From NCBI RefSeq assembly GCF_014529945.1, contig NZ_JACVFB010000004.1, positions 186,001 to 250,000 of the forward strand: a stretch of DNA of 64,000 nt, written 5' to 3'. Made by a program: the position numbers and the translations under genes. This document shows, in pieces, positions 8,573 to 17,185 of the stretch. Under the pieces are notes generated by a model that saw only the letters and a program-made list of their open reading frames with translations, did not search any database and had not been told where the DNA came from. Numbering within the stretch: the stretch's first letter is position 1; each line of letters starts with the position of its first letter. The DNA is from Chitinophaga varians. GTDB lineage: Bacteria > Bacteroidota > Bacteroidia > Chitinophagales > Chitinophagaceae.

Positions 8573-8620
8573 GTGACGGTAAGGGAGAGATTTCACGTTA
8601 CTGCTAAAATTCCATTATTA

Positions 8621-10069
8621 ATGAAGAAAATGTTATCAGGCATGGCATTGTTGCTGTGCAGTTTTTCCACACTTTTTGCGCAAAAATATACGGCCGACTG
8701 GAACTCGCTTAACAAACGGGGTATTCCTGCGTGGTTTAATGAAGCCAAGTTCGGCATCTTTATCCACTGGGGCGTATATGCAGTGCCGTCCTTTGCAGTG
8801 GTGGGCCCCGGCGGGTATTCTGAATGGTACTGGTACAACCTCGATGGCACCAAAGAAGGTAGCCATGCTAAAGTGCAGGCATTTCACGACCGGCAGTATG
8901 GCCATGATGTACCCTATCAGCAACTGGAAAAACAATTTAATGCGTCACTCTTTGATCCGGCGCAGTGGGCCGATGTCTTCAAACGCTCCGGCGCCCGCTA
9001 TGTAGTGCTCACCTCCAAACATCACGAAGGATATTGTTTGTGGGATAATAAACAGGCCGATGCTTCCTGGGGGCGTCCCTGGAATGCGGTAACAGGTACG
9101 CCTAAACGTGATTTGCTGGGTGACCTGACAGCGGCGGTGCGCAAGGCGGGTTTGCGGATGGGATATTATTATTCCCTGTATGAATGGTTTAATCCGTTAT
9201 ATAAATCAGACAGGCAGCGTTATGTAAAAGAAGTGATGATGCCACAGTTCAAAGATCTGGTGACCCGTTACAAACCATCTGTTATTTTTTCTGATGGGGA
9301 ATGGGAGATGTCAGATACCGCATGGCACAGTACGGAACTGCTGGCGTGGCTGTACAATGAATCACCCGTGAAAGATGAAGTAGCCGTAGATGACCGCTGG
9401 GGCAGTAATACCCGTGGCAAAAACAACGGCGCCACTTATCTCACCTCGGAGTATGGCAGCGGGATGCAGCCGGGCGTGGTATGGGAAGAGAGCCAGGGCA
9501 TCGGGCAGTCGTACGGGTACAACCGGATGGAGACGGCAGACGATTATAAAAAAAGCAACGATCTGTTGTTATTGCTGACGGATATCGTGTCCCGTGGCGG
9601 GAATCTGTTGCTCGATATTGGGCCTACCGCTGATGGCCGTATTCCGGTGATCATGCAACAGCGCCTGCTGGATATGGGCGCCTGGCTGCAGATAAACGGT
9701 GAAGCTATTTATGAAACCAAACCCTGGAAAGATACCCGTCAGTGGAGCAGCGGCAAACGGCCGGAAGTGAAGGACGCCAGCTATATGTCTGGTTATAATA
9801 TCTCCGCGATGGTGCAACCTTCTGCCGCACATGCGCACATAGAAATGTTTTTTACTACCGCGAAAGATGCCTTATATTGCATAGTGCCACGTTTTGAACA
9901 ACAACTGCGCATCCGTGACTATACCGCTCCTAAGAATGTTTCCTGTAGTATTCTGGGTTGCAACAAATCAATCAAAGGGCAGCAGGAGGGAAAGGACTAT
10001 GTGATTGATTTATCGGGGCTTCGCCCGGGAGATGTTCCTCCCCAACTTTTTGTAGTGAAGATAAAATAA
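8621..10069 (+). CDS. Alpha-L-fucosidase, GH29
   Basis: 482 residues with a signal peptide ending FAQ (about residue 21). It has the GH29 barrel signatures in order: WFNEAKFGIFIHWGVYAVP, YVVLTSKHHEGYCLW, MGYYYSLYEW and VIFSDGEWE, where D225 fits the catalytic nucleophile. GH29 enzymes remove terminal alpha-linked L-fucose with retention of configuration. Periplasmic or surface location is inferred from the signal peptide. A small protein gene follows six bases after the stop, so the two probably share a transcript that ends at the hairpin at 10397-10426. The C-terminal 100 residues are a smaller beta domain. Confidence 0.92.
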   Translation: MKKMLSGMALLLCSFSTLFAQKYTADWNSLNKRGIPAWFNEAKFGIFIHWGVYAVPSFAVVGPGGYSEWYWYNLDGTKEGSHAKVQAFHDRQYGHDVPYQQLEKQFNASLFDPAQWADVFKRSGARYVVLTSKHHEGYCLWDNKQADASWGRPWNAVTGTPKRDLLGDLTAAVRKAGLRMGYYYSLYEWFNPLYKSDRQRYVKEVMMPQFKDLVTRYKPSVIFSDGEWEMSDTAWHSTELLAWLYNESPVKDEVAVDDRWGSNTRGKNNGATYLTSEYGSGMQPGVVWEESQGIGQSYGYNRMETADDYKKSNDLLLLLTDIVSRGGNLLLDIGPTADGRIPVIMQQRLLDMGAWLQINGEAIYETKPWKDTRQWSSGKRPEVKDASYMSGYNISAMVQPSAAHAHIEMFFTTAKDALYCIVPRFEQQLRIRDYTAPKNVSCSILGCNKSIKGQQEGKDYVIDLSGLRPGDVPPQLFVVKIK

Positions 10070-10075
10070 GCGCTC

Positions 10076-10390
10076 ATGAACTTTGAAGGAGATTGCCTCC
10101 GCGAGGCCGGGCTGCTGGACGCACCCTCATTGTTGTCTATGCTGGGAGAAGGCTGGACAGAAGACGATGTTCGTCGCCTATATCCGTTGGCGTTGCCACA
10201 GGCCACAAACGGCCGGAAAATAGCGCTGATGCGGCAGCTGGCCGATGTAGACGGTTATTCCCGTTTGTACCGTATAGGGCAGTATTACCTCTTCGAGTCT
10301 ATCGACGGCTGGATGCATGACGTATTCGCCAGTGAACCGCTCATGCTGGATATCATCGCGGCGATGCAGCATCTGAAGCAGAAGGAATAA
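10076..10390 (+). CDS. Small hypothetical protein downstream of the fucosidase
   Basis: 104 residues, no signal peptide or membrane segment, mixed charged composition with helices predicted around 1-45 and 85-104. Contains two Trp and a run YRIGQYYLFESIDGWMHDVF. I do not recognise a family. It starts six bases after the fucosidase stop and is followed by an intrinsic terminator, so it is the last gene of that unit. A cytoplasmic role is likely. Confidence 0.6.
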   Translation: MNFEGDCLREAGLLDAPSLLSMLGEGWTEDDVRRLYPLALPQATNGRKIALMRQLADVDGYSRLYRIGQYYLFESIDGWMHDVFASEPLMLDIIAAMQHLKQKE

Positions 10391-10396
10391 AAAATT

Positions 10397-10435
10397 GAAA
10401 CCCCGGTTGATTGCAGCCGGGGTTTCGTATTTTTA
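10397..10435 (+). terminator. Intrinsic terminator after the fucosidase operon
   Basis: GAAACCCCGG (10397-10406), ten-base loop, CCGGGGTTTC (10417-10426): perfect 10-base stem, followed by GTATTTTTA. Confidence 0.85.
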
Positions 10436-10458
10436 GGCGGTAAAAAAGGACCGTCAGC

Positions 10459-11031
10459 ATGTCACAGAAAATCCAGTTACTCGCTATTTCCGGCAGCACC
10501 CGGCAGCAATCATCCAACCATCAGCTGATACAGGCTATGGCCGCCTTAGCGGCCGATGTGGCCGATGTGCAGCTGTTTGATGGGTTAACCACCATTCCGC
10601 ATTTTAATCCCGATCTTGATAATGATCAGCCACCGGCGGAAGTAACTGCTTTCCGGGAGCGCCTGCGCGCCGCTGATGCGGTGTTGATCTGCAGCCCCGA
10701 ATATGCCATTGGCGTGCCCGGTACGCTGAAAAATGCGATCGACTGGATCGTTTCTTCCATGGAGTTCTCTAAAAAGCCGGTAGCGCTGATCACTGCGGGC
10801 ACCTCCGGCGTGAAAGCCCATGCATCCCTGCTGGGTACCTTATTGATCATTGAATCAAAAATTGCCACCGATGCGCAGCTGGTGATTTCCGCGGTGAAAA
10901 CGAAGCTGAATCAGGATGGGGTTATTACCGATGCGGCTACGCTGGAAAAAGTGAAGGGGCTACTGCTTGCGTTGATAGCAGTGGTGAAGGAAGAACCGCA
11001 GGAGCTGCTTCCCCCACCATCACTGCGTTAA
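10459..11031 (+). CDS. NAD(P)H-dependent FMN reductase family protein
   Basis: 190-residue flavodoxin-fold protein. The N-terminal strand and phosphate-binding loop read LLAISGSTRQQSSNHQLI, and the flavin-binding mid-region reads ICSPEYAIGVPGTLKNAIDWI, both typical of the SsuE/ChrR/ArsH-type NADPH:FMN reductases (PF03358). Such enzymes reduce FMN, quinones or metal oxyanions; the true substrate is unknown. It stands alone after a terminator, and the next gene is convergent with one base between stops. Confidence 0.85.
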   Translation: MSQKIQLLAISGSTRQQSSNHQLIQAMAALAADVADVQLFDGLTTIPHFNPDLDNDQPPAEVTAFRERLRAADAVLICSPEYAIGVPGTLKNAIDWIVSSMEFSKKPVALITAGTSGVKAHASLLGTLLIIESKIATDAQLVISAVKTKLNQDGVITDAATLEKVKGLLLALIAVVKEEPQELLPPPSLR

Positions 11032-11032
11032 A

Positions 11033-11488
11033 TTATTTTCTGTGCCAGGGGATCAGCGTGTCTGCCGGCACATCATATTCGTAAAGCTTTCTTGTTGCGG
11101 TATTGATATATAACCATCCATCGGTGACAAACCGGGGGTTGGAATGGTCTTCCTCTTCCACATGGTGGCCGAGATGGATAATCATGTACTCCGCCGAATC
11201 TGTTTTCTCTGTGTTGTCCAGTATCCAGGTGAATGAACTGTCTTTCACCGCATATTTGATCAATTCATTGCTGGTCTCTTTTGCATAAGCCATGATCAAT
11301 GAATCTGCCCAGGGGGGCGTAGCGCCGGGAATGCCGTCGGCGTTGGCTTTTGCCTCCTCTGTTGTCGTGGCAGGCGGTGCGGTATTGACAGTAGCTGTGG
11401 TGGTGTCGGTTTTCCCTTGTTGGTTATTTCGGTCAGCACAGGCCATGGTCATGCATACAGGCATCAGGTAAATAAAATACTTCTTCAT
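11033..11488 (-). CDS. Putative lipoprotein
   Basis: 151 residues. The start carries a lipoprotein signal with a likely lipobox ending at Cys17 (CMTMAC, then ADRNN), followed by a Thr/Ala/Pro-rich linker (about 25-55) and a compact domain of about 95 residues (ADSLIMAYAKETSNELIKYA through VPADTLIPWHRK). Exported and probably anchored to the outer membrane by lipidation. No family recognised. Divergent from the AraC gene at 11559. Confidence 0.65.
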   Translation of the reverse strand: MKKYFIYLMPVCMTMACADRNNQQGKTDTTTATVNTAPPATTTEEAKANADGIPGATPPWADSLIMAYAKETSNELIKYAVKDSSFTWILDNTEKTDSAEYMIIHLGHHVEEEDHSNPRFVTDGWLYINTATRKLYEYDVPADTLIPWHRK

Positions 11489-11558
11489 AAAATATGTCTG
11501 GTATATAAACGTCTACCTGGGTACTAAAGTATGTAAATAAATTAATACCCGTTGGACC

Positions 11559-12470
11559 ATGCCTGAAAAAATCAATAGCCTGTCTGACCCTGCAGCCTTT
11601 ACAGCGGCGTATATGCCGGGAATGGACAGGCAGGAAATTTTTAAAGGAGGCAGGGAAAAATTTTTTATCCTGAAGGTGGAAGACATGTACCGGCATCTGA
11701 AAGGAGGGGTGCCCGCTACCAGGTCCACCATGCATTCCTGCCTGTTTCTGACAACAGGAAAGGCCGTGATCAGGGTAGGCAGTGAACCCTGTGAGATCTA
11801 TGCGAATGAGCTGGTGTTTGTGGCGGCGGAACAAATATTTTCTTTCAGCGAAGGTGATGACAACACGGGTTATCTGTGCGTTTTTCATGATGATATGTTG
11901 ATGGGCAAATTTGGGAGCAGTAGGTTGGGGACAGATTTTGCATGCCTGCGGGCCTGGGGAAATCCTGTCGTGCGGCCCGACGGGCAAACGGCCGGTTTTA
12001 TCCTGCAATTGCTGTTGCGGTTGTATCATGAGTACCGGCAACAAGGCATTCAACGGCCGGATATCATTCCATCTTATCTGATAGCCCTGCTGAGCGAAAT
12101 CAATACGGTGTATCAACCTTTGCAAAGGCCGGAGCGATCGGCGGCGCTTCAGTTGGCCAACCGTTTCCAGGACCTTCTCTTTACCGGTGTGCCACGATGG
12201 CGGCAGGTGGCCGATCTGGCGGCACAGTTACATATTTCTCCCAATCATCTCAATAAAATTGTCAAACAGGTGACCGGCAAATCGCCTACCCGCTGGATCG
12301 ATGAAGCCACGGTGCGGGAAGCCAAAATATTGTTATCCCAACAGGAGATGCCTGTTGGCGAGATAGCGCTCACCGTAGGCATTGAAGATGCTTCTTATTT
12401 TACCCGGCTCTTTAAAAAATATGAAGGGGTTACGCCGACCACTTTCCGGAACAGGATTGAAAAATCCTGA
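11559..12470 (+). CDS. AraC family transcriptional regulator
   Basis: 303 residues. The N-terminal half (about 50-120) resembles a cupin-like sensing domain (HSCLFLTTGKAVIRVG). The C-terminal 100 residues hold two helix-turn-helix units: LAAQLHISPNHLNKIVKQVT and GEIALTVGIEDASYFTRLFK, ending PTTFRNRIEKS, as in AraC/XylS proteins. It may control the following membrane-protein pair, which starts 53 bases downstream on the same strand. Confidence 0.9.
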   Translation: MPEKINSLSDPAAFTAAYMPGMDRQEIFKGGREKFFILKVEDMYRHLKGGVPATRSTMHSCLFLTTGKAVIRVGSEPCEIYANELVFVAAEQIFSFSEGDDNTGYLCVFHDDMLMGKFGSSRLGTDFACLRAWGNPVVRPDGQTAGFILQLLLRLYHEYRQQGIQRPDIIPSYLIALLSEINTVYQPLQRPERSAALQLANRFQDLLFTGVPRWRQVADLAAQLHISPNHLNKIVKQVTGKSPTRWIDEATVREAKILLSQQEMPVGEIALTVGIEDASYFTRLFKKYEGVTPTTFRNRIEKS

Positions 12471-12523
12471 AACAAGACTTTTCTGTCCTAGCGAAGCACT
12501 GTATTCTGCTTCAATTTTGCAGT

Positions 12524-12985
12524 ATGTATGCTTCGTTTTTGTTTTTGCACAGTGCAACCCGCTGGGCGTTGCTGATCTCCCTGTTGTATGCCATCGGCAG
12601 AGGAATAGCCGGATGGGCGGGCCGCCGGCCTTTTACCCGTCACGATAACCTGGTGCGGCATCTGACGGCCACCATGGCGCATGTGCAGCTGCTGATAGGT
12701 TATGTGCTGTATTTCCAGAGTCCGCTGATCGCTTATTTCCGCTCGCATGTGAAAGCAACGCTGCCTTTTGAATTCCGTTTTTTCGGATGGATACATGTGC
12801 TGCTGATGACAGTGGCGGTGATACTGCTTACCATCGGTAGTGCGGCGGCCAAACGGCAGGAGACAGACCTGCGGCGGTTTCGCACCATGACCATCTGGTT
12901 TGTGCCGGCATTGTTACTGATTATGATGGCCATACCCTGGCCTTTTTCACCACTGGCCCACCGGCCATATATCCGTATGTTTTAG
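12524..12985 (+). CDS. Four-helix integral membrane protein, uncharacterised
   Basis: 153 residues with four hydrophobic segments (about 5-25, 45-65, 85-105 and 125-145). Histidines H9, H39 and H46 near membrane faces and the final PLAHRPYIRMF are reminiscent of cytochrome-b-like helical proteins, but haem binding is speculative. It is two bases upstream of the DUF3817 gene, so the two are surely cotranscribed. Confidence 0.65.
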   Translation: MYASFLFLHSATRWALLISLLYAIGRGIAGWAGRRPFTRHDNLVRHLTATMAHVQLLIGYVLYFQSPLIAYFRSHVKATLPFEFRFFGWIHVLLMTVAVILLTIGSAAAKRQETDLRRFRTMTIWFVPALLLIMMAIPWPFSPLAHRPYIRMF

Positions 12986-12987
12986 TT

Positions 12988-13302
12988 ATGAACAAATTTT
13001 TCACCACACCATTGGGCAGGCTACGGCTGATAGGCTTGCTGGAAGGTATCTCCCTGTTGTTGCTTGTCGGTATAGCCGTGCCGTTGAAATATTTCGGCAA
13101 TGATCCATCGCTGGTAAAGGCGATCGGGCCGGTACACGGATTGCTCTTTGTGTTTTTCGTTGTGAATACCATCACCGTGGGCATTGCCTATAAGTGGGCT
13201 TTTCGTACCACCACGTGGAAGGTATTGGTGGCCTGCATGATCCCGTTCGGGACCTTTTATGTAGACCGGAATATTCTTGCTAAAATGAAAGAGCGGCCCT
13301 GA
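12988..13302 (+). CDS. DUF3817 family membrane protein
   Basis: 104 residues with three hydrophobic segments. It has the family hallmarks LRLIGLLEGISLLLLVGIAVP, the KAIGPVHGLLF loop and a C-terminal FGTFYVDRNIL. DUF3817 proteins are small inner-membrane proteins of unknown function. Operon partner of the gene at 12524; a hairpin follows the stop. Confidence 0.85.
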   Translation: MNKFFTTPLGRLRLIGLLEGISLLLLVGIAVPLKYFGNDPSLVKAIGPVHGLLFVFFVVNTITVGIAYKWAFRTTTWKVLVACMIPFGTFYVDRNILAKMKERP

Positions 13303-13304
13303 AA

Positions 13305-13338
13305 ATAACAGCCTGTTTTTTTTAAGGCAGGCTGTTAT
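13305..13338. terminator. Shared hairpin terminator between convergent genes
   Basis: ATAACAGCCTG (13305-13315) pairs perfectly with CAGGCTGTTAT (13328-13338). The right arm contains the stop codon of the XRE gene on the minus strand. On that strand the stem is followed by TTTTC; on the plus strand there is no T-run after the stem. Confidence 0.6.
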
Positions 13339-13550
13339 GCTTCTTCCTCATCACGATACTCCAGAATGTCTGCCGGCTGGCAGTCCAGCGCCTTGCAGAT
13401 AGCATCCAGCGTGCTAAAACGTACCGCCTTCGCCTTGCCTGTTTTCAGGATGGAGAGGTTAGCCAGCGTGAGACCAACTTTTTCTGATAGTTCGTTTAAA
13501 GACATTTTGCGTTTGGCCATCATTACATCCAGATTTACGATAATTGCCAT
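13335..13550 (-). CDS. XRE family helix-turn-helix regulator
   Basis: 71 residues, essentially one Cro/CI-type HTH: MSLNELSEKVGLTLANLSILKTGKA, then FSTLDAICKALDCQPADILEY. It begins two bases after the DUF2975 stop and is therefore cotranscribed with it. Small regulators of this YozG-like type are regularly paired with DUF2975 membrane proteins. It probably represses its own operon, and the tandem palindromic sites at 14126-14173 are good candidates for its operator. Confidence 0.88.
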   Translation of the reverse strand: MAIIVNLDVMMAKRKMSLNELSEKVGLTLANLSILKTGKAKAVRFSTLDAICKALDCQPADILEYRDEEEA

Positions 13551-13552
13551 GG

Positions 13553-14098
13553 CTATACGGTTAATTCGTGTTCGGTTTGCAGTTCAATTCCTCTCCTAAA
13601 AATCTGCGCAATCACAAAAAGAGTGACGCTCATAAACAGCCATACATCGGCGCCGCCTAAACGTAAATACTGCACGTCAGGCATGGGGACGCCCTGCTGC
13701 ACCAGCCATGCCGTGAACTTCGCGCCGCACCAGGAGAACAGCCCTATCATAAACGGTACATAGGACAGCCTGGCAATAAAACGTCCCACTTCCTTGCTAA
13801 ACGGTTGCGAGAGGTTCAGTTTTTTGGTAGACAATATGGCAATGATGAGATAAAATAAATAGGCTTTTAATATGGCAACAATACTCATCGTTAATACCAA
13901 CGTAAAAAAATGTTCCGGGCTATGCTTTAAAAGTGCTGACAGGTCCACTTCATGCCACAGATATTTGACGATCGTTGGATTGACAATGGCGAAGACCGCA
14001 TTGGTAAGGTAACCGCCGGCCTCAACGCATATGCCCACGAATATTATCCATGAAAGGATATACAGTACTTTCAGTACCTGATTGGTGTTAACTTTCAT
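13553..14098 (-). CDS. DUF2975 family membrane protein
   Basis: 181 residues with four predicted membrane segments (about 10-35, 60-85, 105-130 and 145-165). The pairing with a small XRE regulator directly downstream and the overall pattern match DUF2975 proteins, whose function is unknown; they may modulate the partner regulator at the membrane. First gene of the two-gene operon. Confidence 0.75.
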   Translation of the reverse strand: MKVNTNQVLKVLYILSWIIFVGICVEAGGYLTNAVFAIVNPTIVKYLWHEVDLSALLKHSPEHFFTLVLTMSIVAILKAYLFYLIIAILSTKKLNLSQPFSKEVGRFIARLSYVPFMIGLFSWCGAKFTAWLVQQGVPMPDVQYLRLGGADVWLFMSVTLFVIAQIFRRGIELQTEHELTV

Positions 14099-14125
14099 AG
14101 TGACGGATTTTAGAGGTTCGTGATA

Positions 14126-14173
14126 CGAATATAAAAATATTTATTGAATTTCGATAAATATTTATTGAAATTT
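14126..14173. promoter_or_regulatory. Tandem palindromic sites overlapping the XRE/DUF2975 promoter
   Basis: The 14-base sequence AAATATTTATTGAA occurs at 14135-14148 and again at 14156-14169, 21 bases apart (two helical turns). The second copy contains the perfect palindrome ATAAATATTTAT. On the minus strand a TATATTCG -7-like element (14133 to 14126) abuts the first copy, so a bound protein would block that promoter. The region also lies upstream of the deacetylase start at 14203. Confidence 0.5.
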
Positions 14174-14202
14174 GACTAAAATATTTTTTTATCTTCCTTT
14201 CT

Positions 14203-15108
14203 ATGAAACGTTTATTATCTGCTATATTACTATTGCCATTATTCTCCTTTGCCCAACGGCAGGTGGCCATTACCCTCGACGACGCACCTGTCATGGCTTT
14301 GCCGGCGTACTACACCGCGGCCCAACGTAAAGCCACCAACGAAAAACTGCTGCAGCAAATCACGGCGTTACGCACGCCCGTGAGCATCTTCATCAACGGC
14401 GCGCACTGCATTGCGCCCGATCATCAACAGCTGTTAAAAAAATGGGCGGACCATCCGCTGGTAACATTGGGCAGCCATACGCTGAATCATCCCAACTGTG
14501 CAGAGCTGCCTATCGACAGTTTTAAGATGGAGGTGATGATCAATGATTATATCATCAAAGCGGTGGCGAAAGACAAGCCGGTGCCGTATTTCCGTTTTCC
14601 GTACAACGCTATGGGGAAGGATAGTGTGGCGCAGGCGGAGCGAATAGGATACCTGCAACAGAAAGGGTATACCGCTGTTCCGTTCACCGTGGAGAGCAGT
14701 GATTATCTGTTTGAACAATCCTATCAGGAAGCATTAAAGAAAAAGGACCCCAACAAAGCGAAAGGGATTGGAGAAGCGTATATCCGGTATACGTTGTTTT
14801 CGTTTGATTATTTTGAGAAACTGGCCCGCGAAGTATGCGGGCGCGATATTCCACAGGTATATCTCTGTCATGTGAATCAGTTGAACGCGGACTATTACAC
14901 TACGCTGGTGAAAGCCTTGCAGCAGCGTGGCTATCAGTGTGTATCGCTACAGCAGGCCATGCAGGACAAGGTCTATGACACACCACTGTATGATCACCGC
15001 CCATATGGTTTTTCCTGGCTGTTTCGCTGGATACCGGATGCGGCTATACGGAAATCCCACCTGCGAAACAGCCCGGAGCCGGATCAGGAACTGGCGGCGT
15101 TTAAGTAG
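14203..15108 (+). CDS. Secreted polysaccharide deacetylase family protein (NodB fold)
   Basis: 301 residues with a signal peptide (MKRLLSAILLLPLFSFAQ). NodB homology motifs appear in order: TLDDAPV (catalytic and metal Asp pair), GSHTLNHPN (metal His pair) and FRFPYN. These are zinc-type N- or O-deacetylases acting on chitin-like, peptidoglycan or other amidated glycans; the particular substrate is unknown. C-terminal part includes QVYLCHVNQLNADYYTTL, matching the later barrel motif. Separate transcription unit between a divergent operon and a convergent DinB gene. Confidence 0.88.
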   Translation: MKRLLSAILLLPLFSFAQRQVAITLDDAPVMALPAYYTAAQRKATNEKLLQQITALRTPVSIFINGAHCIAPDHQQLLKKWADHPLVTLGSHTLNHPNCAELPIDSFKMEVMINDYIIKAVAKDKPVPYFRFPYNAMGKDSVAQAERIGYLQQKGYTAVPFTVESSDYLFEQSYQEALKKKDPNKAKGIGEAYIRYTLFSFDYFEKLAREVCGRDIPQVYLCHVNQLNADYYTTLVKALQQRGYQCVSLQQAMQDKVYDTPLYDHRPYGFSWLFRWIPDAAIRKSHLRNSPEPDQELAAFK

Positions 15109-15603
15109 TTACAATTTTGCTTTGATATTTTTCAGTTGATGGATATGCCGTTGTGTGTGGGTGTTGATAAACTGGATCCATTCGTAGCGGGTGAAGGGGC
15201 CGAAGCCGTATACGACAAAATCGAGGCAGGTATCTTCCAGTTGAACGGTTTGGGCCGCGCTGAGGAGGTTGTCCCATCGCTGCCGCAGGCCTTGTAACAA
15301 TGCTTCTTTCTCATGGTGTTCCTGTGTGGGCAGCACCATCTCCGGCGACGGGTATTTGGCGTTGAAGTTGAGAAACAGATCGCGGATGGCAGGCAGCTGT
15401 TCATCCGGCTGGCGATCGGTGAGGGCTGTGTTGCCATATACAATACCGCAATCGGAGGCCTTATAGATATGTTCAGCTACCTGTCCGGGCGTCCAACTGC
15501 CTTCAAACGGACTAACATTCATTTGCGCTTCGGAAAAGGATGACACTGTTTCCAGCAGTTCGTTGCCGGTGGCGGTTACTTCATTGATGAGTGCTTGTCG
15601 CAT
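15109..15603 (-). CDS. DinB family protein (putative metal-dependent hydrolase)
   Basis: 164 residues from the ATG at 15603; longer starts upstream give low-complexity, unlikely N-termini. The four-helix DinB/YfiT-like layout is visible, with the conserved SWTPGQVAEHIYKAS near the start and HTQRHIHQLKNIK at the end. Histidines in these positions form the usual metal site. Members include thiol transferases and damage-inducible proteins of unknown role. Convergent with the deacetylase, with no gap between the stops. Confidence 0.82.
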   Translation of the reverse strand: MRQALINEVTATGNELLETVSSFSEAQMNVSPFEGSWTPGQVAEHIYKASDCGIVYGNTALTDRQPDEQLPAIRDLFLNFNAKYPSPEMVLPTQEHHEKEALLQGLRQRWDNLLSAAQTVQLEDTCLDFVVYGFGPFTRYEWIQFINTHTQRHIHQLKNIKAKL

Positions 15604-15747
15604 AACATGTGAATTTTGACACAAACTTACGCTGCATTCACCACCCTGAAGGGGTGTAACTATGACTTTTCGCAGGGTGCATTGCGACAATGCATTTTAA
15701 TAGCTATCTTGTGCGTGAAAACAAATTCCACGTAAAACAAACTCACC

Positions 15748-16047
15748 ATGGATTTACAAACATTTATGACTGCCATGAATGCTGCCCGGCCCCCTGATGG
15801 GCTGACAGTATATTTGCAGGCATTGTGGTATGCAGGCAAAGGTGACTGGGACCATGCACATGAACTGGTCCAGGACCTGCCGGACCGCGATGCTGCACAT
15901 ATTCATGCATACCTGCATCGTGTAGAAGGCGATCAGTGGAATGCAGACTACTGGTACCGCAGGGCAGGAGAGAAAAGTCCCGCCGTAGGACTGGAATCAG
16001 AATGGCAGCAGCTCGTTCATCAAATGCTGACTGCCGGCAAAAAGTGA
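15748..16047 (+). CDS. Small hypothetical protein upstream of the DUF1080 gene
   Basis: 99 residues, cytoplasmic, helical, with TPR-like spacing of Trp/Ala/Tyr (LQALWYAGKGDWDHAHELV, then AYLHRVEGDQWNADYWYRR). Similar short proteins with a WNADYWYRRAG motif occur widely, but I know of no assigned function. It lies 28 bases upstream of the DUF1080 gene and is probably cotranscribed. Confidence 0.7.
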   Translation: MDLQTFMTAMNAARPPDGLTVYLQALWYAGKGDWDHAHELVQDLPDRDAAHIHAYLHRVEGDQWNADYWYRRAGEKSPAVGLESEWQQLVHQMLTAGKK

Positions 16048-16075
16048 TCATCTACCTAACTCAATAAAAATATTT

Positions 16076-16852
16076 ATGAAAGGAAAAATCATACTGACCG
16101 CCCTCTTAGCCGGCGGATGTTTTGTAGCCCAGGCGCAGGACCAGAAAGCTAAACCGGAAGACACAGAGGTATACACGCCGGTGCCACCGGAAGTGAAACC
16201 AGGCAAAAAATGCGGCGACGCTCCTTCTGATGCGATCGTCCTGTTTGATGGATCTAACCTTGACCAATGGGTAATGGCAGACGACAGAAATACGCCTGCT
16301 AAATGGAATGTATCCAAAGGCATCCTGACTGTTAACAAGCAGGTAGGTAATATTGAAACCAAAAAATCATTCTCCAACTATCAGTTGCATATCGAATGGC
16401 GGGTGCCGGCCAACATTACCGGTACTGGTCAGGGCAGGGGCAACAGTGGCGTGTTCCTGGCTTCCATCGGCAAAGGCGATGCAGGTTATGAGCTGCAGGT
16501 ACTGGACTCCTACAACAATAAGACCTATACAAACGGTATGGCAGGAAGCATCTACAAACAATTTGTGCCGCTGGCCAACCCTACTAACAAGCCGGGTGAA
16601 TGGCAGGCCTATGATGTGATCTGGACAGCGCCTGTATTTGGCAGCGATGGTAAACTGGTAAGTCCGGCCAGGGTGACCGTCCTGTTTAACGGGGTGTTGG
16701 TACAAAACAATGTGGAATTAAAGGGGCCTACGCAATATATCGGCGCCGCAGCCTACCGTCAGGCACATGGTCCCAGCCCTATTAAGCTGCAGGCCCACGG
16801 TGATAAGAGCGAGCCGCTGAGCTTCCGCAATATCTGGGTCCGCGAATTATAA
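16076..16852 (+). CDS. DUF1080 (3-keto-disaccharide hydrolase-like) secreted protein
   Basis: 258 residues with a signal peptide (MKGKIILTALLAGGCFVAQAQ). The DUF1080 jelly-roll hallmark IVLFDGSNLDQWV begins the domain at about residue 57, followed by SFSNYQLHIEWRVP, GNSGVFLAS and the C-terminal PLSFRNIWVREL. The family includes hydrolases of 3-keto-glycosides and glycan-binding proteins, placed outside the cytoplasm. Ends at a strong hairpin terminator. Confidence 0.88.
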   Translation: MKGKIILTALLAGGCFVAQAQDQKAKPEDTEVYTPVPPEVKPGKKCGDAPSDAIVLFDGSNLDQWVMADDRNTPAKWNVSKGILTVNKQVGNIETKKSFSNYQLHIEWRVPANITGTGQGRGNSGVFLASIGKGDAGYELQVLDSYNNKTYTNGMAGSIYKQFVPLANPTNKPGEWQAYDVIWTAPVFGSDGKLVSPARVTVLFNGVLVQNNVELKGPTQYIGAAAYRQAHGPSPIKLQAHGDKSEPLSFRNIWVREL

Positions 16853-16857
16853 TTCTT

Positions 16858-16896
16858 TTTTTGCTGCTCATTTGAGTATCAGATGGGCAGCAAAAA
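16858..16896. terminator. Terminator after the DUF1080 gene
   Basis: TTTTTGCTGCTCAT (16858-16871) pairs with ATGGGCAGCAAAAA (16883-16896), one mismatch. The T-rich and A-rich arms make it work in either direction. Confidence 0.65.
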
Positions 16897-17150
16897 TCAT
16901 CTCCCGCAACAGGAGCTGTATGTCTTCCACCAGCCAGTCAAACAACGGGTCGTCCTGCCCGCGTCTATAAGCAGTCAATACTTTCCCTACTATTTTTGTG
17001 ATCCGGTAGTTCATGATGAAAGCGATTCGTCCTGTATGCATACGTTATCCCTCCGGCGTAATATTTCTCTCATAAATGTGATATTTGCTGAATACAAACT
17101 TACTGTCGTATTTTTATATCAAAGGGCCTCCATTCCGACAAAAAAGGAGG

Positions 17151-17181
17151 TTGTTTACGACATTGGTTTTTTTTATATTTG
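17151..17181 (+). promoter_or_regulatory. Strong Bacteroidota promoter of the GlxA-type gene
   Basis: TTG at 17151-17153, exactly 20 bases, then TATATTTG at 17174-17181 (perfect -7 match). Only four bases separate the -7 element from the ATG at 17186, so transcription should begin at or within a few bases of the start codon. The 254 bases upstream (16897-17150) hold no gene that I can support. Confidence 0.7.
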
Positions 17182-17185
17182 GTAC

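Noticed and set aside
16883..17185. N-terminal extension of the GlxA-type gene (101 codons open upstream).
   Set aside because: It begins inside the preceding gene's terminator and passes through the promoter; the family start is at 17186.
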